Source of the DNA: Mucilaginibacter ginsenosidivorax
Lineage (GTDB): Bacteria; Bacteroidota; Bacteroidia; Sphingobacteriales; Sphingobacteriaceae
Direction of reading: 5' to 3'
Length of the DNA: 64,000 bases
Assembly (NCBI RefSeq): GCF_007971525.1
Contig: NZ_CP042437.1
Location: 5,208,001-5,272,000 of the forward strand
Position numbers and translations under genes: made by a program. Each line of letters opens with the position of its first letter. The stretch's first letter is position 1. Under the pieces are notes generated by a model. It searched no databases, had not been told where the DNA came from, and saw only the letters and a program-made list of their open reading frames with translations. This document shows, in pieces, positions 44,181-52,281 of the stretch.

Positions 44181-44993
44181 GGTATGCCTGAATTGATAAC
44201 CGAGTATTTCTTCAACATTCACACTCTTCACAATTTTCCACTCCTTTAACTCATCAATAAACTCCGGCTTTTCCAACCCGGCATCTACGGCAGCCTGTGC
44301 ATAAAATGCTGATTTTAGCGGGTGTTGAGGCAAGCATCCATTAAACACGCAGCCAAATGCGTCCTGTATTATAATAGCTTTACTTATCCCAATACAGTCG
44401 TCCAAATGGATTAAATTAACCGGCGCGTTACCATTGGGGATATTTTTTTTGCCGGCAAAAAAGCGTCCTGGATTTCGGCCGGGGCCAATTAATCCCGCAA
44501 AGCGGATAATGGTTGTTTGAAATGCCGGGGCGTTTTTGAAGAGGTTTTCGGCTTCCAGCAGAATTTTGCCCGATTCGGTATCCGGCAGGGGAGGGGTGTG
44601 CTCATCTACTTCGCAGTTTAAATCGGCATATACCGTTGTTGAACTTATGAATATCACCTTTTTTACATGATGAAGCCTGATTGCACTTAGGATACGCTGT
44701 ATTTTAGGGATAAATTCGGCACCGGCACCCGACCGGGCTTTTGGCGGTATCGCGATGAAGAGCACGTCACAATCAAAGAAATCAGCATTATATGTTTCCT
44801 CATCTGCAGAGAAATTGACCAGGTATGGCGCAATTCCTTCATTAGCCAGTAAAGCTATTTTTTGCTCCGATGTTGTTGAACCTTTTACCCTTATCCCATC
44901 GCTGATAAGCGCTTTGGCTAATGCCAGGCCAAACCAGCCGCAGCCTAATATACTGATGGTGTTTTTGTGCTGAAATGCAGCTGTACTCTCCAA
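44175..44993 (-). CDS. NAD(P)-dependent epimerase/dehydratase-like protein (YeeZ-type)
   Basis: A 272-aa protein of the short-chain dehydrogenase superfamily. The Rossmann glycine motif I-L-G-C-G-W-F-G-L-A-L-A is near residue 15. F-I-S-S-T-T-V-Y-A-D corresponds to the extended-SDR active site, but the usual Y-x-x-x-K is not clear. This suits the YeeZ-like group, whose members have no assigned reaction. It converges on the glycan operon and is divergent from the lipocalin gene with a short spacer. Confidence 0.85.
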   Translation of the reverse strand: MESTAAFQHKNTISILGCGWFGLALAKALISDGIRVKGSTTSEQKIALLANEGIAPYLVNFSADEETYNADFFDCDVLFIAIPPKARSGAGAEFIPKIQRILSAIRLHHVKKVIFISSTTVYADLNCEVDEHTPPLPDTESGKILLEAENLFKNAPAFQTTIIRFAGLIGPGRNPGRFFAGKKNIPNGNAPVNLIHLDDCIGISKAIIIQDAFGCVFNGCLPQHPLKSAFYAQAAVDAGLEKPEFIDELKEWKIVKSVNVEEILGYQFRHTL

Positions 44994-45098
44994 TTTTAAT
45001 GCTTTGTGGCAAAGGTAATTAAATATTTCAGGGTGTTTAACAACATAAATATCTGCAATCGCTTTAAACTTTTTGCCGGGGCTAATCGTTATTGGAGT

Positions 45099-45644
45099 AT
45101 GAAGAAAGAAATTTTGGCAACTTCTGTAGTATTAGGTTTGGGTTTAGCTGCTTCGGCCCTGGTGCTGCATGCCCACGAAAAACCTTTGGAAACTGTAAAT
45201 TACGTCGACCTGAAAAAATACCTTGGTACATGGTTCGAGATAGCGGCATTTCCGCATCCGTTTGAAAAAGGATGTTCATGTACATCGGCAACCTATGGCC
45301 TGGCCAAAGATGGCAGTATCATTGTTAAAAACAGGTGTATTAAGGGCACCGAGCTTAAAGTGACAGAGGGCCGCGCAACCGTAACTGATAAAGGAGTTAA
45401 CTCCAAGCTGTCGGTTCAATTTTTCTGGCCTTTTAAAGGCAAGTACTGGATAATCGATTTAGCAAAAGATTATAGTTATGCCGTAGTTGGCCACCCCAAC
45501 CGTAAATTTTTATGGATTTTGAGCCGCAGGCCTACGCTTGACGATCAAACCTATAACCAACTGCTGGTGCGGGCCGCAAACAAAGGTTTTGATATTCGCC
45601 AACTGGTAAAAACCGAGCAGATTGGAGATTTGTCGGGAATTTAA
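45099..45644 (+). CDS. Lipocalin family protein (Blc-like)
   Basis: A 181-aa envelope protein binding small hydrophobic ligands. The ATG at 45099 gives a clean N-terminal signal (M-K-K-E-I-L-A-T-S-V-V-L-G-L-G-L). Motif 1 is G-T-W-F-E-I-A near residue 45, and the Y-W-I-I-D-L and Y-A-V-V-G-H-P strands match bacterial lipocalins, which act in membrane lipid turnover or stress. There is no lipobox Cys, so unlike E. coli Blc it is probably not lipid-anchored. A longer frame from 45006 adds 31 residues with no family match. Confidence 0.9.
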   Translation: MKKEILATSVVLGLGLAASALVLHAHEKPLETVNYVDLKKYLGTWFEIAAFPHPFEKGCSCTSATYGLAKDGSIIVKNRCIKGTELKVTEGRATVTDKGVNSKLSVQFFWPFKGKYWIIDLAKDYSYAVVGHPNRKFLWILSRRPTLDDQTYNQLLVRAANKGFDIRQLVKTEQIGDLSGI

Positions 45645-45663
45645 CAGTCGATTTTATAAGTTA

Positions 45664-45696
45664 GAAAAGGCTTTATCAGCAATGATAGGGCCTTTC
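45664..45696 (+). terminator. Terminator after the lipocalin gene
   Basis: The stem GAAAAGGCTTTATCA pairs with TGATAGGGCCTTTC (one bulge), with a 4-base loop. A T-rich stretch (CTGTTTTTA) follows 20 bases after the stop. Confidence 0.65.
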
Positions 45697-45838
45697 CTGT
45701 TTTTAGCTTAGTTGAAGTGCCTGATGATGCAGGTAATAATATGTTAAACTGGAATTAATTTAAGCATAACCTTTTAATAATCTGCCCCGAATAAAACGTA
45801 AAGATTGTATGTATTTTAAATAAACATTTCATAACTAT

Positions 45839-45869
45839 TTTGATATTTGCGGCAATTTTGATACTTTTC
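45839..45869 (+). promoter_or_regulatory. Promoter of the NHL-repeat gene
   Basis: TTTG at 45839-45842 and TACTTTTC at 45862-45869 are separated by 19 bases and fit the Bacteroidota -33/-7 pattern with one mismatch in the -7 element. They lie 49 bases before the ATG. Confidence 0.45.
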
Positions 45870-45917
45870 CATAAATTTTTTAACTCAAACTTGCTTTAAA
45901 ATTCCTAAACCGATAAT

Positions 45918-48650
45918 ATGAGGAAATTTTACCTTGTCATAACCTGCCTTATTTTATTTATTGTCCAAAATAGCTTCGCGCAAGCCCCGGCCATTAGTTA
46001 CAGTGGTGCTGTTAAATTTACGGTAGGGGCAAAAGCAACCCTTGCTGCTCCCAAAAATACCGGTGGCGCCATACCTGCAGAAATTTACTCGAAAGTTAGT
46101 ACGGTGGCCGGCAGCGGATACTATGGCTACAAAGATACCCTGGCCAAATATGCGCGTTTTGAAAACCCGGTTAGCGTTGCCCTTGATAGCAAAGGAAATA
46201 TGTATGTTGCCGACGCCAACTTAAACATGATCAGGAAGATCTCGGCGAAAGGGCTGGTAAGTACATTTGCGGGCAACCCAAAAAAAGGTGCGAAAAATGG
46301 GCAGGATACCGCTGCGCGATTTAATTATCCTACAGGGGTAACCGTAGATAAAAATGACAACGTATACGTTGCTGATTTCAGCAATAACATGATCAGGAAG
46401 ATAACGCCGGCCGGTTTGGTAAGTACATTTGCCGGCAATGTGAACGATGGTAATAAAAACGGCAACGGAACTGCTGCAAGCTTTAACCACCCGTACAGCC
46501 TTGTTTACGACGGTAAATCGGGCAATATAATTGTTGCTGATACTTATAATAACATGATCAGGTGGATAACACCATCGGGCGATGTGAGCACAATTGCAGG
46601 TACAGGAGCACCGGGACGTACTGATGGCTTTGGATCAAAAGCAACATTTAAAATACCCTATAGCGTTGCGGTAGATAAAAATGGGATAGCCTACGTGGCC
46701 GATCAGGGAAATAATTGCATCAGGCAGGTGTATACAGCAGCAAACGGCCCTGGTTTTGTGAATACCTTTACTGATACCACTTATATATCGCCATATGGCA
46801 TCACCGTTGATAATTTGAACCGGGTATATCTTTCAACTGTCGAGGCTTACGGTATCATACAGTTCGATCAGGCCGGCAAACAAATCGGGCCGCTTCCATT
46901 TTCGGGGGGATCATACAAAACATTTAATGATGCTACCGATACTTTAAGTAGCTACAGGGGCAGCATGGGTTTAACCTTCGACGGTAAAAATAACCTGTTG
47001 ATTGCCGACCAGGGCAATGACAGGATCAGAAAAGTAGCCGTTAACGGTTATACCGTAAACCCGCGTTTGCCATTGGGGCTAAGTATAGACAGCGCGGGTG
47101 TAATTAGTGGTATACCTTTATCTGTATCGCCTGCTAAAGATTATACGGTTACAGCATATAACAGCTCAGGTTCGTCAAGTGCAAAGGTGAGCATTGGGGT
47201 AGGCATCGGCTCGCAAACTATTACGTTTAATAAGCTGCCTGCTGTTACCTACGGTGCTGTTGATTATAGCCCCCTTGCCACAAGTACCGATACCGTGATC
47301 AGGATACGTTACAGCAGCAGCGATACAACAGTGGCAAGCATTGTTAAAGATAAAATACACATTAAAGCTGCGGGTACAACTACTATAACGGCCAACCAGG
47401 ATGGGAATGTTAACTATACGGCCGCTGTGCCTGTTAGTCAGCCGTTAACTATTAATAAAGCGGTTTTAACGGTTGCTGCCGATGATAAAATAAAAACCAT
47501 ATTGAAAGACAATCCGGCTTTAACGGTTAGTTATAAGGGGTTTGTTTATGGGCAGGATACAACAGTAATACTTACAAGGCCTTCAATCAGTACCACAGCA
47601 ACCACAAATTCGGCAGCGGGTACTTACCCCATAACCGCCACAGGCGCCAGTGCAAAAAATTACGCATTCAATTATGTGGCCGGTAAGCTGATTGTAGCAC
47701 CTGTGCCGGTAATTACAGCTACAGGGTCAACAACTATTGTTAAGGGGGGCAGTGTTACGCTGTCGGCTTCGCCATCAACCGGTTATACTTACCAATGGGC
47801 GGTTGACGGGAAGGAAATAACAGGCGCAACAACTAATTCCTATGTCGCTACCAAAACAGGGGCTTATACGGTTGCCATCACTGCAAATAATTACACTACT
47901 TATTCCTTATATATCAGCGTTTTAACGCAGTTGCAGCTACCGGCCAATAATTTCAACATCAGCGTTGTAAGTGCAACCTGTAAGGGAAGTAACAATGGGC
48001 TCATCCACATAGCGGCATTGCAAAAGCTTAAATATACCGCTGCATTAACAGGAAACGGGCTGAACAAATCTTACCCCTTTACCGATTCATTAACGGTGAA
48101 CAACCTGTCGCCAGGCGAATACAGTATCTGTTTTTCGGTTGACGGCGAAATTTTCAGCCAATGCTTCCAGGTAAAAGTTACCGAACCTAAAGACCTATCG
48201 GTTTACTCAACCGTCGATCCGAAGCTTAATAATTTGAACTTACAATTGGATGGCGGAACATCTTTCAGGATAGTATTAAATAGCGTAACGTATAATACTA
48301 CACAAAATGAAATTAGCCTTCCGCTATCTGCCGGTTACAATAAACTCAGCATAACAACAGATAACCTATGCCAGGGCGTAATTGAAAAAGTTATTATAGT
48401 TGCCGATAAGGTTGTACCGTTCCCCAATCCGTTTCAAAACGTACTTAATGTTAATATCGGCAACCAAACCATCAATAACGTGGGTGTTAACGTGATTAAT
48501 ACCATGAGCGGTAAAACCGTGTTGAATAGCAAATACACCAATCAATCGGGTGTAATGCAGCTTGATATGTCGGCCCTGCCAAATGGGGTGTATTACCTTA
48601 CTTTAAACCTGGATAACAATAAGTCAGGCTATAAAATTGTAAAAAAATGA
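45918..48650 (+). CDS. Secreted NHL-repeat protein with T9SS C-terminal sorting domain
   Basis: A 910-aa surface or secreted protein. The signal peptide is cleaved after S-F-A-Q. Five or six NHL beta-propeller repeats fill about residues 55-375 (repeated V-S-T-F-A-G and N-M-I-R-K-I). A putative Ig domain (G-L-S-I-D-S-A-G-V-I-S-G-I-P) and MBG-type and Ig-like modules span about 380-670. The last about 75 residues are a type A T9SS sorting domain (F-P-N-P-F near its start, then N-G-V-Y-Y-L-T-L and a basic end). Probably adhesive or binds a partner; ligand unknown. Confidence 0.88.
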   Translation: MRKFYLVITCLILFIVQNSFAQAPAISYSGAVKFTVGAKATLAAPKNTGGAIPAEIYSKVSTVAGSGYYGYKDTLAKYARFENPVSVALDSKGNMYVADANLNMIRKISAKGLVSTFAGNPKKGAKNGQDTAARFNYPTGVTVDKNDNVYVADFSNNMIRKITPAGLVSTFAGNVNDGNKNGNGTAASFNHPYSLVYDGKSGNIIVADTYNNMIRWITPSGDVSTIAGTGAPGRTDGFGSKATFKIPYSVAVDKNGIAYVADQGNNCIRQVYTAANGPGFVNTFTDTTYISPYGITVDNLNRVYLSTVEAYGIIQFDQAGKQIGPLPFSGGSYKTFNDATDTLSSYRGSMGLTFDGKNNLLIADQGNDRIRKVAVNGYTVNPRLPLGLSIDSAGVISGIPLSVSPAKDYTVTAYNSSGSSSAKVSIGVGIGSQTITFNKLPAVTYGAVDYSPLATSTDTVIRIRYSSSDTTVASIVKDKIHIKAAGTTTITANQDGNVNYTAAVPVSQPLTINKAVLTVAADDKIKTILKDNPALTVSYKGFVYGQDTTVILTRPSISTTATTNSAAGTYPITATGASAKNYAFNYVAGKLIVAPVPVITATGSTTIVKGGSVTLSASPSTGYTYQWAVDGKEITGATTNSYVATKTGAYTVAITANNYTTYSLYISVLTQLQLPANNFNISVVSATCKGSNNGLIHIAALQKLKYTAALTGNGLNKSYPFTDSLTVNNLSPGEYSICFSVDGEIFSQCFQVKVTEPKDLSVYSTVDPKLNNLNLQLDGGTSFRIVLNSVTYNTTQNEISLPLSAGYNKLSITTDNLCQGVIEKVIIVADKVVPFPNPFQNVLNVNIGNQTINNVGVNVINTMSGKTVLNSKYTNQSGVMQLDMSALPNGVYYLTLNLDNNKSGYKIVKK

Positions 48651-49330
48651 TGAAGCGTATTTTAAGTGTAGTAGCAATATTGGTTATCGTATCGTGCGGA
48701 AAAAAAGCGCCTGCACCTGCGCCGGGTATAGCAACTTTATCCGCACCGCTAAAAGATCAGCCCTGCCTTACAGGTACAGTAGTATCTGCCACAGAAAGCT
48801 CGGTTTCTTTTTCATGGAACGCGTCCTCGAACACAAACCAGTACGATTTAACGATAACAAACCTGTTAACCAAAACGGCAACAACGCAAACCACATCTGC
48901 AACAAGTGCAACGGTAAAACTGCTCCGTAACACTCCTTATTCCTGGTACATCGGTTCTAAATCAAATAAATCATCGGTTGTAACCAAAAGTGATACCTGG
49001 AAATTTTATAACGCCGGGCCAGGAGTTGTAACTTATGCACCCTTCCCTGCCGAAATTACGGCACCTGCATTTGGCGCTGTTTTAAGCGCTGGTACAACCA
49101 AAGTAAACCTAACCTGGAAAGGAAGCTCGGTAAGTTCAAATATTGTAGCTTACGATGTGTATTTTGGTCCATCGGGCAACCCCGATTTGTTCAGGAATCA
49201 CATTACAGATACTTTTGTTAACGATATAACGGTAGGTGCAAATACCACTTATTACTGGCGCGTAGTTACTATAGATGCCAACGGCAATATCTCCGATTCG
49301 GGAACATATAATTTCTTTGTTCAGAAATAA
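48647..49330 (+). CDS. Fibronectin type III surface lipoprotein
   Basis: A 227-aa lipoprotein whose start overlaps the stop of the NHL-repeat gene (ATGA), so the two are translationally coupled. Lipobox I-V-S-C (Cys17) is followed by K-K-A-P-A-P-A-P. Two FN3-like domains are visible (S-S-V-S-F-S-W-N-A-S and Y-Y-W-R-V-V-T-I-D), about residues 45-120 and 130-227. It may hold or dock the T9SS-exported partner at the cell surface; this is inferred from the overlap only. Confidence 0.82.
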   Translation: MMKRILSVVAILVIVSCGKKAPAPAPGIATLSAPLKDQPCLTGTVVSATESSVSFSWNASSNTNQYDLTITNLLTKTATTQTTSATSATVKLLRNTPYSWYIGSKSNKSSVVTKSDTWKFYNAGPGVVTYAPFPAEITAPAFGAVLSAGTTKVNLTWKGSSVSSNIVAYDVYFGPSGNPDLFRNHITDTFVNDITVGANTTYYWRVVTIDANGNISDSGTYNFFVQK

Positions 49331-49418
49331 CAGTAAACGAAAGCTTGGAGGCTATCTAAACTCGGTTTGCTAATGTTTTTGATACGTGTAATTGAAGTGT
49401 CAATGCCGTACATAGGAT
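49331..49418. other. Plain intergenic DNA before the large palindrome
   Basis: About 90 bases after the FN3 lipoprotein stop with no recognisable feature; together with the palindrome and terminator that follow, it fills the 424-base gap to the FadL-type gene. Confidence 0.4.
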
Positions 49419-49608
49419 GGCGGCTACTACTCACCCCGGCTACGCTGCGCTGGCCGACCCTCTTTCCGGCTGCGCCGCAAAGAGGGTTTGTTATTTAAAA
49501 ATGGTTATAATCAGGTATTTACATCGGAATGGTTTCCCAAACCCTCTTTGCGGCGCAAGCCGGAGAGAGGGTGGTCGGGCGTAGCCTCGACCGGGTGAGT
49601 CGTAGCCG
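49419..49608. repeat. Large imperfect palindrome with 60-base arms
   Basis: Arms at about 49419-49489 and 49539-49608 pair over most of their length. Matching blocks are CTCACC...GGCTACG, CCGACC...CCCTCT and CCGGC...GCGCCGCAAAGAGGGTTT. The loop is about 49 A/T-rich bases. It is strikingly GC-rich against its surroundings and lies between convergent genes. I recall similar 'CTCACCCCGGCTACGC' repeats from Sphingobacteriaceae. Confidence 0.8.
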
Positions 49609-49700
49609 GCGTTCAACCCGATGATTATATAAATCCCAAAACGTGATGGGGGCATAAACCAATGACAGTTTTTTTATTTATAAACAAATTCTGTAAAAGA

Positions 49701-49737
49701 AAACGCCGCCTGCATTGATAAATGAGGCGGCGTTTTT
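49701..49737 (-). terminator. Terminator of the FadL-type gene
   Basis: Perfect 11-base arms AAACGCCGCCT/AGGCGGCGTTT with a 13-base loop and T/A runs, 18 bases downstream of the minus-strand stop. Confidence 0.85.
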
Positions 49738-49754
49738 GTTAAAATATCAACTTT

Positions 49755-51233
49755 TTAAAACGCGTATCCCAACGTCAGGAAAGCGTTATTGTTAGTCTTT
49801 TTCAAATCGGCTCCGGGGCTGCCTGTACCTATTTCGTACGGGTAAACTGTTTGGTTACCGCTTAAGTGCGCGTAGGTAGCATCAACATAGTAGTTACCAA
49901 AGCGTACACCAACACCGCCGCTTATAGTTTTAATATCGCTGCCGTTAGTTTTTAGCGGGCTACCCTGTATGCCATAACCGCCGCGCAGGTAAAACATGCT
50001 GTTAAGGCGCGCTTCGGCGCCTATATGGGCGTTAATTGTTGAGCGGTATAGCGCTTTTATGTTACCGTTGTCAAAATCGGCGCTATAACTATCGGTACTG
50101 CTGATGTGGGTTGTTGTGTAGTCAATATAATCTACATCGCCGGATATGAAACCATATTTACCTATAAAAATGGCTGCGCCGCCTGTTAATTTTAAAGGGG
50201 TACGCATGTTGTACGATAATGGATACTCTACCGGGCCGTTTTTAAAGCCGCTGTTATTGGCAAAATTGGTATTCAGGCCTTCGGAGTAAGAGTCGTCAAT
50301 GGTATAATAGGTAGGCGAGGTAAAGGTAAAGCCTAAGCGCAGGGCGTTAACGGGTTTGTAAATTACTCCCAGCTTAACATTAGCGCCAGACCCTTTTGTA
50401 ACCTGGTCTTGTATAAAATTGGAGTTAAAGCCAACATCTGTGCCCACGTTATTAACCAGTATATTGGCTGTACCTGTTTCATTAAACACGTTATAAGAGT
50501 TGTAGCGGATATCGGAAAAAGAAACCCCTAATCCAAAATATAACTTGTTGCTGTAGTTTGCGCCAAATGCCAGGTTAACTTCCGATTGCCCGCCTGTGCG
50601 GATGGTGTTGCTTAATTGATTTACGGTGCCAAACGCATTTCTGCGGTATTCGCTGCCGCCGCCGGTGGTGGCGTAGCTATCTATCAGGTTTTGCTGATAG
50701 GCCCAGTCATCCAGCCCGCCATCGCTTACCTGTCCATTGGCGTTGGCAATGCCTGCGTAATAGTCGCCTATGGAGTTGGTGGGGTTTTTACCGCCATAAG
50801 TAATGTTTTCATAAAAATTGTTGGTGCGGCTATAAGCTGCACCGTAGTTGATGCTTAGCCACCCTTTGGTTTTGTCGCGGCCTTTCGGCGTGCTCAGGCG
50901 CTGGTAAATTACAACAGAGGCGTTGCTGAAATTCAGGTTGCTTTTGCTATCGGTATTAAACTGGCCAAGGTAGGTTGAATTTACTTTCGACCCATCAAAC
51001 TCCGGTGTAATGCTTGCCTCGGAGTGTGTAAAAAAGCCAAGCCCGGCTGGGTTACCGCTTATCGAACTTAAATCGCCCCCAATGGCTGTACCTGCGTTTC
51101 CTATACCTTTGATACGCGATGTTGAACCGGTTTGAAAGGTGCTGAAGCGAATAGCATCTTGCGAATATTGCGCAAAACTATCTTTGGTAATTGCTACTAT
51201 AGCAATCACACTAAGTAAATATTTAATCTTCAT
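49755..51233 (-). CDS. Outer-membrane porin-like protein, FadL/OmpP1 family
   Basis: A 492-aa beta-barrel. The signal peptide is cleaved after S-F-A-Q. The N-terminal motif S-S-I-S-G-N-P-A-G-L-G is the FadL hatch signature (N-P-A-G-L). The rest is amphipathic beta strands ending in an aromatic residue (G-Y-A-F), as needed for BAM insertion. Family members pass long-chain fatty acids or hydrophobic compounds. It lies 18 bases downstream of the Gly/Tyr-rich lipoprotein gene, so the two form an operon. Confidence 0.88.
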   Translation of the reverse strand: MKIKYLLSVIAIVAITKDSFAQYSQDAIRFSTFQTGSTSRIKGIGNAGTAIGGDLSSISGNPAGLGFFTHSEASITPEFDGSKVNSTYLGQFNTDSKSNLNFSNASVVIYQRLSTPKGRDKTKGWLSINYGAAYSRTNNFYENITYGGKNPTNSIGDYYAGIANANGQVSDGGLDDWAYQQNLIDSYATTGGGSEYRRNAFGTVNQLSNTIRTGGQSEVNLAFGANYSNKLYFGLGVSFSDIRYNSYNVFNETGTANILVNNVGTDVGFNSNFIQDQVTKGSGANVKLGVIYKPVNALRLGFTFTSPTYYTIDDSYSEGLNTNFANNSGFKNGPVEYPLSYNMRTPLKLTGGAAIFIGKYGFISGDVDYIDYTTTHISSTDSYSADFDNGNIKALYRSTINAHIGAEARLNSMFYLRGGYGIQGSPLKTNGSDIKTISGGVGVRFGNYYVDATYAHLSGNQTVYPYEIGTGSPGADLKKTNNNAFLTLGYAF

Positions 51234-51251
51234 AGATTTAAGCTGATAAAA

Positions 51252-52181
51252 TTATGGTCTAACTGGTCTGCCGCCACCACCGCCGCCGCCGCTGTTACCG
51301 CCGCCGCCACCTGAACTTGAAGATGATGACGATGGGGCAGGAGAGGGTGAAGAACGTTCAACACTTTGGGTTTGCGGCCGGGTATCTTGTTGCCTTACAG
51401 GGCGCGAATCGCGCGAGTAACTGGTATTGCTGTTGTTTGAATTGCCGCGGGTAATTGTACCGTCGGTTGTTCTGTTTGCACGGCCGCCTGGTATATAACC
51501 AATACCGGTACGCGTAGGCGAGCCGGCACCAACCGGGCGGGCAGTACGTGTAAATGAACTTGGCGTGTAACCACGGCCGCTAAACGGACTGCCGGTACCA
51601 CGCACAGGCCGCGGCGTACCAGATGAAGCATACCCTCCACGGCCATACCCGCCGCTGTATCCGTAACCGCCGCCATAAAGGCCACCGTATCCAAAACCGC
51701 CACCAAAACCGCCGTATCCATAACCATACGGGTAGCCATAACCTAAACCAAGGCCCCAGCCGCTGCCATATCCGTAACCATATCCAAGCCCCCAGCCGCC
51801 ATAGGCGTATGGCGAATAGCCATAACCATAGGGGCCATAATTAAAGCCTAAGCTAAAGCCGCCGTTATAATAAGGGTTGCTGTAGCCGTAATACAAATTA
51901 TCATAATAACTAAATGGAGAGTAATAACTGAAACGGTTTATACGTGATGCATAATCATCGTAGTAAAAATAATCGTCGTCATCTTCCTGCTGCACTTGTT
52001 GGTTATCAGCATCAGTTTGATTGTAAACAGGCTGCACGGCATAAATAGGCTCATCTCCTGCCTTCGCATTCGAAAAGTATACATCGTCGTTACTTACAGT
52101 GGTAGCGAGTTTTTGGGTGGAGCAGGAACTCAGTGCCAGGGCGCTGATGAGAAAAATTCCTATTGCAATATTCCGTTTCAT
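51252..52181 (-). CDS. Gly/Tyr-rich low-complexity lipoprotein, 309 aa
   Basis: The ATG at 52181 gives a signal peptide with lipobox L-S-S-C (Cys19); the frame extends to 52289 but without a reason to use it. An acidic stretch (Q-Q-E-D-D-D-D-Y-F-Y-Y-D-D-Y) leads into about 120 residues made almost only of Gly and Tyr (G-Y-G-Y, G-W-G-L-G units). A Thr/Arg/Pro/Ser-rich region follows and the protein ends in an S-run and a G-run, then R-P-V-R-P. It is disordered or silk/prion-like and surface-anchored. No function is known; cotranscribed with the FadL-type porin. Confidence 0.8.
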   Translation of the reverse strand: MKRNIAIGIFLISALALSSCSTQKLATTVSNDDVYFSNAKAGDEPIYAVQPVYNQTDADNQQVQQEDDDDYFYYDDYASRINRFSYYSPFSYYDNLYYGYSNPYYNGGFSLGFNYGPYGYGYSPYAYGGWGLGYGYGYGSGWGLGLGYGYPYGYGYGGFGGGFGYGGLYGGGYGYSGGYGRGGYASSGTPRPVRGTGSPFSGRGYTPSSFTRTARPVGAGSPTRTGIGYIPGGRANRTTDGTITRGNSNNSNTSYSRDSRPVRQQDTRPQTQSVERSSPSPAPSSSSSSSGGGGGNSGGGGGGGRPVRP

Positions 52182-52225
52182 ATGCAGGTTTGTAAAAGTT
52201 CGGGTTCGAATAAGTTTTAAATTTA

Positions 52226-52233
52226 TAAATTTG
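52226..52233 (+). promoter_or_regulatory. -7 element (TAAATTTG) before proS
   Basis: An exact TAnnTTTG octamer lies 48 bases before the proS ATG, in the divergent spacer shared with the Gly/Tyr-rich lipoprotein gene. Confidence 0.45.
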
Positions 52234-52281
52234 GGCGCAATATACAATAATTGCAAAGTCAAAAATTCTATTCCAATCAAT

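Noticed and set aside
51395..51844. His- and Val-rich frames over the Gly/Tyr-rich gene
   Set aside because: Shadows of a low-complexity gene in other frames.
52099..52281. Extension of proS upstream to 52099
   Set aside because: It overlaps the divergent lipoprotein gene and the shared promoter region; family start is at 52282.
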